A stretch of DNA of 45,875 nt from Faecalibacterium sp. CAG:1138 (lineage in GTDB: Bacteria; Bacillota; Clostridia; Christensenellales; CAG-917), in assembly GCA_000434675.1 (NCBI GenBank), contig HF988627.1, positions 12,846 through 58,720 of the forward strand, in the 5' to 3' direction. Under the pieces are notes generated by a model. The model was not told the DNA's origin, made no database searches, and saw only the letters and a program-made list of their open reading frames with translations. Positions within the stretch are counted from its first letter, which is position 1; every line of letters starts with the position of its first letter. Both the position numbers and the translations under genes were made by a program. This document shows, in pieces, positions 39,949 through 45,875 of the stretch.

Positions 39949-41532
39949 CTAAAACAGCATTCCTTCTATTTTTTGTTTAAGCTCCCAAATGCCCTTCCCG
40001 TTTTTGGCGGAAATCATCACTGCGTTTTCGCCGGACGGAATTTCGAAATCGGGCACGAGGTCGCACTTGTTGTAAGCGATGACGGTAGGTTTTCCGCCTG
40101 CGCCCAAGCTTTCCAGAACGTCGTCCACAACCTTCATCTGTCTGAATCTGTCCTCGGAGGACGCGTCCACGACGTGCACCAAAACGTCCGCATACGCCGC
40201 TTCTTCCAGCGTGCTTCTGAAAGCGTCGATGAACTCGTGCGGCAAATTGTCGATAAACCCGACGGTGTCCGTCAGAAGATATTCCTTTTTTATGTCCACG
40301 AATATTTTGCGCGTAACGGGATCAAGGGTGGCAAACAGCTTGTCCTCCTCCAAAACCCCGGCCTTTGTGACGTTGTTCATCAAGGTGGATTTGCCCGCGT
40401 TAGTGTATCCGACTATGGCAACGGTTTTCACACCCGATTTACGCCTTCTTTCTCTTCTCAAATCGCGCTCGGACTTGAGCTTTTCGATGCGCTCCGACAG
40501 CTCGAAAATCTGACGGCGCAAACGCCTTCTGTCTTCCTCGAGTTTGGTTTCGCCGCTACCTCTGGTGAAGCTGCTGCCCGATCCGCCGCCTATACGGCTT
40601 AGCTCTTTTCCTCGCCCCAAAAGCTTCGGCAGAGTGTATTTCATCATGGCAAGTTCAACCTGAAGCTTTCCTTCGTTGCTGGTGGCGTGACGAGCAAAAA
40701 TGTTGAGAATAAGCATGGACCTGTCCAGCACCTTCACGCCGGTGGCTTCCTCGAGGTTTTTGAGCTGACTGCCGGTTAATCCGTTGTTAAACACCACGTA
40801 ATCTGCCCTTTTGGTTTGTATAAGCCGTTTTACCTCGTCAAGCTTGCCTTGCCCCACGCAGAACATTTTGTCGGGCGAAGCCTTTGGCTGCAACACCTCG
40901 GCAACCACCGTAAGGCCGGCAGTATCTGCAAGTCTTGCAAGCTCCGACAGCTCGGTTTTGCCGTTGGCATTTTGCGTAACGTTGACGAGAATCGCCGTGC
41001 CGGGAACTGCCTCGGTGCTTTCCGCGCCGACGGAAATGTCCTTTTCGAGTTCCGTGATTTTTTTCAGGATTTTGTCGTCGTCCGCCATTTCTGCAGACTT
41101 AAAATAGAACCCCTGAAAGCCGTTGCCCTCCAAAAAGGCAACTTCCATGTCCGTGGTTTCCCCTCTGTTCACGCCGACTGCGGCCATTGCGTCCAGCCTT
41201 AAATGCTTGAGGGCGGAAAGGTCCATATCGGACAATCTGCCGTTTCCGTTCGGGTGCGTGTGTATAACTCTGACGCCCGAAAACCTGTCCGAACCTCTTC
41301 TGAGGCTGAATTCTTTCAGCTCCACCGTGCCCGCGTCGCCCATGGCAATCGCCATAACTCGGCCGCTTCTCGAAATATAAACGCAAATTTCCCTGTTCAG
41401 TTTGCCGCTTATTTCGGCAACGGTCGCCAAAAGCTCACGATCCACAAAGGCGTTTTTGTCGTAATCCGTTATTAAGTTTTCCAACGTTTCCAAGGTTACC
41501 CTTTTGACGCCCTTCGTGTTTCCGTAAATCAT
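39949..41532 (-). CDS. hflX: GTPase HflX with N-terminal JAMM-like domain
   Basis: HflX splits stalled or stressed ribosomes. The core is present: the HflX N-terminal domain (VVAEVLQPKASPD to GGGSGSSFTRGSGETKLEED), the coiled region to about 365, and the GTPase domain with G1 GYTNAGKST (375-383), the G3 segment DTVGFIDNLP and NKCD. Before this, residues 1-150 are an extension containing H91-T-H93-x7-S101-x2-D104, which fits the JAMM metalloprotease motif, with a possible Glu at 48. Clostridial HflX proteins are often longer than those of other bacteria. Length is 527 residues. Confidence 0.95.
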   Translation of the reverse strand: MIYGNTKGVKRVTLETLENLITDYDKNAFVDRELLATVAEISGKLNREICVYISRSGRVMAIAMGDAGTVELKEFSLRRGSDRFSGVRVIHTHPNGNGRLSDMDLSALKHLRLDAMAAVGVNRGETTDMEVAFLEGNGFQGFYFKSAEMADDDKILKKITELEKDISVGAESTEAVPGTAILVNVTQNANGKTELSELARLADTAGLTVVAEVLQPKASPDKMFCVGQGKLDEVKRLIQTKRADYVVFNNGLTGSQLKNLEEATGVKVLDRSMLILNIFARHATSNEGKLQVELAMMKYTLPKLLGRGKELSRIGGGSGSSFTRGSGETKLEEDRRRLRRQIFELSERIEKLKSERDLRRERRRKSGVKTVAIVGYTNAGKSTLMNNVTKAGVLEEDKLFATLDPVTRKIFVDIKKEYLLTDTVGFIDNLPHEFIDAFRSTLEEAAYADVLVHVVDASSEDRFRQMKVVDDVLESLGAGGKPTVIAYNKCDLVPDFEIPSGENAVMISAKNGKGIWELKQKIEGMLF

Positions 41533-41565
41533 AATATCTGCCTTTCCGTATTTATCGGATTTATC

Positions 41566-41608
41566 TCATGCGGTCGCATGAATTTAATTGTGATTGCACT
41601 GCAATCAC
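41566..41608. repeat. Two hairpins between guaA and hflX
   Basis: TCATGCG and CGCATGA (41566-41572 and 41575-41581) flank a 2-base loop. GTGATTGC (41590-41597) and GCAATCAC (41601-41608) flank a 3-base loop. Neither has a U-run for a classical terminator. They may slow read-through from guaA to hflX or stabilise mRNA ends. Confidence 0.55.
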
Positions 41609-41609
41609 C

Positions 41610-43148
41610 TTACTCCCACTCAATGGTCGCGGGAGGTTTGGAAGTTACGTCGTAAACTATGCGGTTGATGTGTTTACACTCGTTGACTATTCTGACGCTG
41701 ATTTTTTCCAGCACGTCGTAAGGCATTCTGAACCAGTCGGCAGTCATAGCGTCAACCGACGTAACTGCGCGAAGCGCCAAGGTGTAGTCGTACGTACGCA
41801 TATCGCCCATAACGCCAACGCTTTTCATGTTGGTGAGCACGGCGAAGTATTGCCATATTTCGTCGTCGAGGCCGACTTTTGCCACCTCGTCGCGAAGTAT
41901 GAAGTCCGCGTCGCGAAGAATATTCAGTTTTTCTTTTGTGATGTCGCCGATAATTCTTATCGCAAGCCCCGGCCCCGGGAACGGTTGACGTTTAACGACT
42001 GATTTAGGAAGCCCCAGCTCGAAGCCGACTGCCCTGACTTCGTCCTTAAAGAGGTTTCTGAGCGGTTCGATGATTTCCTTAAAGTCCACCACGTCAGGCA
42101 GACCGCCGACGTTGTGATGAGTTTTTATAACGGCCGATTTGCCGTTTTTTCCGCCGCCGGACTCGACGACGTCCGGATAAATGGTCCCCTGCACCAGAAA
42201 ATCGACCTTGCCGATTTTTTTGGCTTCTTCTTCAAAGACCTTTATAAATTCAGCACCGATGGTTTTGCGCTTGGTTTCGGGATCGGAAACTCCTTCGAGT
42301 TTTGACAAAAAGCGTTCGGACGCGTCCACCATAACGAGTTTCATGCCCAAGCCGTCCACGAACACTTTTTTCACTTCTTCCGATTCGTTCTTACGCATAA
42401 AGCCGTGATCGACGTAAACGCAGGTGAGGTTTTTGCCGACCGCTTTGTAAACGAGGGTGGCGGCAACCGCGCTGTCAACTCCGCCGCTCATTGCGCAAAG
42501 CACCTTTTTGTCGCCCACTTTTTCGCGGATAAGCTCGATTTGCTGCTCGCAAAAATCGTGCATGGTCCAGTCGCCTTTTGCTCCGCAAACCTTGTATAAA
42601 AAGTTTTCCAGCATCTTTATGCCGCCCACGGTGTGCACCACTTCAGGGTGAAACTGCACCGCGTACAGCCTTCTTTCGACGTTTTGCATCGCCGCAATCG
42701 GGCAAACCGGCGTATATCCCACACACTCAAAGCCTTCAGGCAAGCCGTAGATGCTGTCGGTGTGGCTCATCCAGCAGATATTGTTTTTTTCGACGGCGTC
42801 AAACAGGACGCTTTCGGCGTATTCGACTTCGGTTTTGCCGTATTCGGAAACGTCGGCGTGTCTGACTTCGCCCCCAAGCTCGTGCGCCATAAGTTGCGCG
42901 CCGTAGCAGATGCCGAGAACAGGTATGCCCAGATTGAATATTTCGGGATCCACTCTCAGGCTATCCTCGCCGAAAACGCTGTTAGGCCCACCGGTGAAAA
43001 TTATGCCGATAGGGTTTTTTGCTTTCATCTCTTTTGCCGAAATCGAACAAGGCACCAGTTCGGAATAAACGTGCAGGTCCCTGACTCTTCTTGCGATGAG
43101 CTGGTTGTACTGTCCGCCGAAATCGACGACGACTACGTTTTGTGTCAT
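41610..43148 (-). CDS. guaA: GMP synthase (glutamine-hydrolysing)
   Basis: GuaA aminates XMP to GMP. The class I glutaminase domain has the nucleophile Cys in LGICYGAQLMAHELGG and His/Glu in YAVQFHPEV. The ATP-pyrophosphatase P-loop is SGGVDSAVAA, and the C-terminal dimerisation domain ends NRIVYDVTSKPPATIEWE. I chose ATG 43148 (MTQNVVVVDFGGQYNQLIA) with GGAGA before it; the frame is open to 43220, which lies in the promoter. Length is 512 residues. Confidence 0.98.
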   Translation of the reverse strand: MTQNVVVVDFGGQYNQLIARRVRDLHVYSELVPCSISAKEMKAKNPIGIIFTGGPNSVFGEDSLRVDPEIFNLGIPVLGICYGAQLMAHELGGEVRHADVSEYGKTEVEYAESVLFDAVEKNNICWMSHTDSIYGLPEGFECVGYTPVCPIAAMQNVERRLYAVQFHPEVVHTVGGIKMLENFLYKVCGAKGDWTMHDFCEQQIELIREKVGDKKVLCAMSGGVDSAVAATLVYKAVGKNLTCVYVDHGFMRKNESEEVKKVFVDGLGMKLVMVDASERFLSKLEGVSDPETKRKTIGAEFIKVFEEEAKKIGKVDFLVQGTIYPDVVESGGGKNGKSAVIKTHHNVGGLPDVVDFKEIIEPLRNLFKDEVRAVGFELGLPKSVVKRQPFPGPGLAIRIIGDITKEKLNILRDADFILRDEVAKVGLDDEIWQYFAVLTNMKSVGVMGDMRTYDYTLALRAVTSVDAMTADWFRMPYDVLEKISVRIVNECKHINRIVYDVTSKPPATIEWE

Positions 43149-43202
43149 AATGTATCTCCAAAAAAATTTAATCGGTAAAATGTGGCGATTTTCGCCCGCT
43201 AT

Positions 43203-43240
43203 TGTATAAATATTATACATTATATTGCCCGTTTACGCAA
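43203..43240 (-). promoter_or_regulatory. guaA promoter inside a palindrome
   Basis: Minus strand: TTGCGT (43240-43235), 17-bp spacer, TATAAT (43217-43212). The -10 box lies in the inverted repeat TGTATAA-ATA-TTATACA (43203-43219), which could be an operator or a chance AT-rich palindrome. The leader is too short for a purine riboswitch. Confidence 0.55.
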
Positions 43241-43268
43241 TCAAAATTCAATTTTGAAACGAAATTAT

Positions 43269-43297
43269 TTTACAAATCAAACGCCGTATGTTATACT
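43269..43297 (+). promoter_or_regulatory. Promoter of the GtrA-like gene
   Basis: TTTACA (43269-43274), 17-bp spacer, TATACT (43292-43297). Confidence 0.8.
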
Positions 43298-43326
43298 TAA
43301 TTTATCAATTTATTTCGGAGGGATAT

Positions 43327-43920
43327 ATGTCCGTAAAAGAAAAGGTCGTCGGCTTCTTCAAGAAAAAGGAAAAAACCGAAGGCGAAAAAACCGTTGTGCA
43401 AGCAATTTTGTTCACTCTTCTGAGCATGGTGGCGTTCGTATCTCAGCTAATTCTGGTCAACGTCATTCCTCTTATCTATAAAGACACCACGCCTATCAGC
43501 GCATGGATTTTCGGCGAACAGGCGAGAAACGCATTCGTGGCGTTCCTCATCAGCAACACCGCCGCGAAAGTCATCAGCTACGTTTTAAACCGCAAAAAGA
43601 CCTTTGCTGCCGTAAACAACCTCACGTTCAGCATCGTGACTTACGTCATCATGTGCGTGACGCTTATCATCGTCGAAACATTGATCGGCGAACCTCTTGC
43701 CGAAGCGTACTTCAAGCTGTTCGGAGGCAAAGTCAAAATCGAAGTTTGCAGAACCATCAGCATGATCACCTACTCTATGCTTGACTTCGTCATCGTGTTC
43801 CTGATGGAAAAATTCGTCATCATGAACGACAAGCTTTTCAAAAAGAAAACCGACGCCGCAGAGCAAGCCGAAGTTGAGGAAGCTTCCGAAGCTCCTTCGG
43901 AAGAAAAAGCGGAACAGTAA
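43327..43920 (+). CDS. GtrA-like membrane protein
   Basis: The 197-residue protein has four hydrophobic helices and the SYVLNRKKTFA motif after the second helix, typical of the GtrA family, which is involved in moving lipid-linked sugars or supporting cell-wall glycosylation. Charged tails extend on both sides: Lys-rich at the start and a Glu/Ala-rich tail of about 30 residues. CGGAGGG precedes the ATG. Monocistronic, with its own promoter and terminator. The exact substrate is unknown. Confidence 0.82.
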   Translation: MSVKEKVVGFFKKKEKTEGEKTVVQAILFTLLSMVAFVSQLILVNVIPLIYKDTTPISAWIFGEQARNAFVAFLISNTAAKVISYVLNRKKTFAAVNNLTFSIVTYVIMCVTLIIVETLIGEPLAEAYFKLFGGKVKIEVCRTISMITYSMLDFVIVFLMEKFVIMNDKLFKKKTDAAEQAEVEEASEAPSEEKAEQ

Positions 43921-43931
43921 AATTAAAAATC

Positions 43932-43962
43932 AAAGCCCCTTGCTTGCAAGGGGTTTATTTTT
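43932..43962 (+). terminator. Terminator of the GtrA-like gene
   Basis: CCCCTTGC (43936-43943) pairs with GCAAGGGG (43946-43953), flanked by A3 and TTTATTTTTG. Confidence 0.9.
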
Positions 43963-43971
43963 GTTTTTGCG

Positions 43972-44000
43972 TTGACTTTTCGCGGCAGCCGTGTTATCAT
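43972..44000 (+). promoter_or_regulatory. Promoter of the FAD-dehydrogenase gene
   Basis: TTGACT (43972-43977), 17-bp spacer, TATCAT (43995-44000). Confidence 0.8.
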
Positions 44001-44030
44001 AGATAGTGGTAAACCTAAAAACGCTTCTTT

Positions 44031-44056
44031 GCTGCCGACTGCTCGGCAGCTTTTCT
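44031..44056 (+). promoter_or_regulatory. Leader hairpin, possible attenuator
   Basis: GCTGCCGA (44031-44038) pairs perfectly with TCGGCAGC (44043-44050) and is followed by TTTTCT. It sits in the 5' leader, just before the ribosome-binding site at 44058, and resembles an intrinsic terminator with a short U-run. Confidence 0.55.
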
Positions 44057-44067
44057 ATGGAGGAAAC

Positions 44068-45465
44068 ATGCAAAAAGACATCGTCATCGTCGGCGCGGGC
44101 CCTGCGGGCATTTTCACCGCTTTGGAACTTCTGAAGCTCGGCTCCGACCGCAAAATCACAATCATCGAAAAAGGCAAAGCAGTTGAAAACAGAAGCTGTC
44201 CGAAAACCAAAGTCGGCCATTGCGTAAACTGCAAAAACTGCAACATAACCACGGGCTTTTCCGGTGCGGGGGCTTTTTCGGACGGTAAACTCAGCCTGTC
44301 TCCCGACGTCGGAGGCGAGCTGCCGGACCTTATCGGCCGTGAAAAAATCGCCGAAACCATCGCCTACACCGACAAAATATATCTTGAATTCGGCGCCGAC
44401 ACTCACATCGAAGGCATCGGCGATCCCGAAAAAATCAAGGAGATCAGACGAAAAGCCATCAGCGCAAATCTGACGCTCGTGGACTGCCCGATCCGCCACC
44501 TCGGAACGGAAAAAGCACAACAGCTTTACTACGAAATCGAACAGTATCTTCTAAAGGGCGGCGTGGAGCTTATCTTCAACACCGACGTTAAGGATCTCAT
44601 CATCGAAAACAACGAGTGCAAAGGCATCGTTATAACCGAAAACGGGGTTGACGTGCCGTATTATGCAAACAAAACCATCGTTGCGACGGGAAGACGCGGG
44701 GCCAACTGGCTGGAAGCCGCCTGCGAAGCGTACGACATCAAGCACCGTCCGGGCACCGTCGACATCGGCGTCAGGGTTGAGTGCCGCAACGAAATCATGG
44801 AAGAAATCAACAACGTTTTGTACGAAGGGAAACTCGTCGGACACCCTAAACCGTTCAAAAACAAAGTGCGCACTTTCTGCCAGAATCCCGGCGGCTACGT
44901 TGCGCAGGAAAACTACGACAACGACCTCGCCGTCGTAAACGGTCACAGCTTTAAGGACAAAAAATCGCAAAACACCAACTTGTCCATTCTGTGCAGTCAC
45001 AACTTCACCACTCCGTTCAATCAGCCGATTGCTTACGCCACCATGGTGGGAAAACTCACCAACATGCTTGCCGGCGGAAGCATTTTGGTTCAACGCTACG
45101 GCGACATTTTGGACGGCAAGCGCACCTGGCCGAAAGAGCTTTCGGAGGGCAACGTCAAGCCTTCTCTTCCCGACGCGGTTGCCGGCGACATAACCTCCGC
45201 TATGCCGTACAGAGCCATGATAAGCATCCTGAACTTCATTCAGGACGTCGACAAAGTGGTGCCGGGGTTTGCAAGCGGCGAAACGCTTTTGTATAGCCCG
45301 GAGCTCAAGTTCTACAGCAACAAAATCGACCTCGACACTCACCTCAACACCTCCGTCAAAAACCTCCATTGCCTCGGCGACAGCTGCGGTTGGACAAGAG
45401 GATTGATGATGGCTAGCGTAATGGGAGTGCTGATGGCACGAGAACTGGCGCAAACGCAAAAGTAA
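44068..45465 (+). CDS. FAD-dependent dehydrogenase (COG2509-like)
   Basis: The 465-residue flavoprotein begins MQKDIVIVGAGPAGIFTALE with a dinucleotide-binding motif and has a second FAD-contact region at the end (LGDSCGWTRGLMMASVMGV). Three Cys in HCVNCKNCN and the motif GFSGAGAFSDGKLSLSPD are typical of a widespread uncharacterised dehydrogenase family. The substrate is unknown. I chose ATG 44068 with GGAGG 5 bases before it; an earlier in-frame ATG at 43972 is inside the promoter. Confidence 0.9.
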   Translation: MQKDIVIVGAGPAGIFTALELLKLGSDRKITIIEKGKAVENRSCPKTKVGHCVNCKNCNITTGFSGAGAFSDGKLSLSPDVGGELPDLIGREKIAETIAYTDKIYLEFGADTHIEGIGDPEKIKEIRRKAISANLTLVDCPIRHLGTEKAQQLYYEIEQYLLKGGVELIFNTDVKDLIIENNECKGIVITENGVDVPYYANKTIVATGRRGANWLEAACEAYDIKHRPGTVDIGVRVECRNEIMEEINNVLYEGKLVGHPKPFKNKVRTFCQNPGGYVAQENYDNDLAVVNGHSFKDKKSQNTNLSILCSHNFTTPFNQPIAYATMVGKLTNMLAGGSILVQRYGDILDGKRTWPKELSEGNVKPSLPDAVAGDITSAMPYRAMISILNFIQDVDKVVPGFASGETLLYSPELKFYSNKIDLDTHLNTSVKNLHCLGDSCGWTRGLMMASVMGVLMARELAQTQK

Positions 45466-45482
45466 GCGATAGCGAAAAAACA

Positions 45483-45534
45483 AAAACCCCATACGGTGAG
45501 AACGGTTTACTTGTTCGAAACGTAATGGGGTTTT
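45483..45534. terminator. Terminator-like hairpin, first copy in the repeat
   Basis: AAAACCCCAT (45483-45492) pairs with ATGGGGTTTT (45525-45534) around a partly paired interior (ACG-TTT with AAA-CGT). It lies 18 bases after the FAD-dehydrogenase stop and probably ends that gene. Confidence 0.7.
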
Positions 45535-45875
45535 CTGTTTTTGCGATACGGAGTAACGTTTTGCGTTTGCACAGGTTTAACCACAGCCACGACCTCAGCG
45601 ACGCCGCAAATGCGCAGCATTTGTATGGCCGACGACCTTATGCAAGCAAAATTAAACCCCATACGGTGAGAACGGTTTACTTGTTCGAAACGTAATGGGG
45701 TTTTTCTGTTTTTGCGATACGAAGTATCGTTTTTCGTTTGCACAGGTTTAGCCACAGCCGCGACCTCAGCGACGCCGCAAATGCGCAGCATTTGTATGGC
45801 CGACGACCTTATGCAAGCAAAATTAAACCCCATACGGTGAGAACGGTTTACTTGTTCGAAACGTAATGGGGTTTT
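45483..45875. repeat. Tandem repeat with period of 170-171 bp
   Basis: The unit starts near 45491, 45661 and 45832; two copies are complete and the third runs off the window. Copies are more than 90 percent identical by eye. Each holds three possible hairpins: CCCCAT with ATGGGG, CGATAC with GTATCG (complete in copy 2, one mismatch in copy 1), and CAAATGC with GCATTTG. No coding gene or transposase is seen in it. Confidence 0.9.

Noticed and set aside
43149..43211. Purine riboswitch before guaA
   Set aside because: The leader is about 57 bases with one 5-bp hairpin; no three-way junction can form.
45507..45833. Frame of 108 codons in the right-edge repeat with repeated peptide
   Set aside because: The protein repeat only reflects the DNA repeat; hairpins and a lack of ribosome-binding site argue against coding.
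45483..45875. CRISPR array or integron attC sites
   Set aside because: The period of 170 bp, identical intervals and absence of spacers or cas/integrase genes exclude these.

Overview
The window looks like chromosomal DNA from a low-to-mid GC, spore-lineage Firmicute of the class Clostridia, probably an uncultured gut or anaerobic lineage. The evidence is a Firmicutes-type S10-spc-alpha ribosomal cluster with secY-adk-map-KOW-infA inside it, zinc-ribbon forms of S4, S14, L36, L24 and Adk, a homodimeric GlyRS, an ECF transporter module beside truA, a homodimeric pyruvate:ferredoxin oxidoreductase (anaerobic metabolism), Veg, a SPOCS/LysM protein, and a master sporulation regulator Spo0A. Nearly every transcription unit has a recognisable sigma-A promoter, mostly with a 17-bp spacer, and a hairpin terminator.

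Layout. Positions 1-200 hold hairpins and a repeat-like palindrome. From 15759 down to 201 (minus strand) runs one uninterrupted 32-gene cluster, rpsJ to rplQ, driven by a strong promoter at 15949-15977. Two genes were too short to be obvious, rpmD at 7048-7227 and rpmJ at 3271-3387; both are intact. Between 15760 and 16507 I see the S10 promoter and leader and otherwise no gene. From 16508 to 19232 lies a two-gene operon of extended NAD-binding SDR (epimerase-type) proteins; the first carries a C-terminal zinc-finger-like tail. Next come rplM-rpsI (19467-20328) and ecfA1-ecfA2-ecfT-truA (20515-23730), all on the minus strand.

The plus-strand PFOR gene (23972-27481) follows. Positions 27544-31706 hold a spore-lineage neighbourhood: ispE, a SPOCS/LysM protein, an acidic zinc-ribbon protein, veg (divergent) and spo0A with three phased 0A boxes upstream. 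After that come a lipoprotein, gap, an SDR, a divergent phosphoribosyltransferase, an MGMT-like protein with an MFS transporter, glyS, a tiny Cys/Gly-rich membrane-like protein, hflX with a JAMM-motif N-terminal extension, guaA, a GtrA-like protein and a FAD-dependent dehydrogenase. The right edge is a tandem repeat of about 170 bp that runs off the window.

The genes group into translation and secretion (ribosomal cluster, infA, map, adk, secY, truA, glyS, hflX), vitamin uptake (the energizing half of an ECF transporter, no substrate component present), central carbon metabolism (PFOR, GAPDH), isoprenoid and purine synthesis (ispE, guaA, phosphoribosyltransferase) and developmental control (Spo0A, Veg, SPOCS protein). 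I see no prophage, transposase, CRISPR array, tRNA or rRNA gene. The least explained items are the SDR/zinc-finger operon, the JAMM-HflX fusion, the Cys/Gly-rich peptide, an apparently leaderless ispE and the structured repeat at the right edge.
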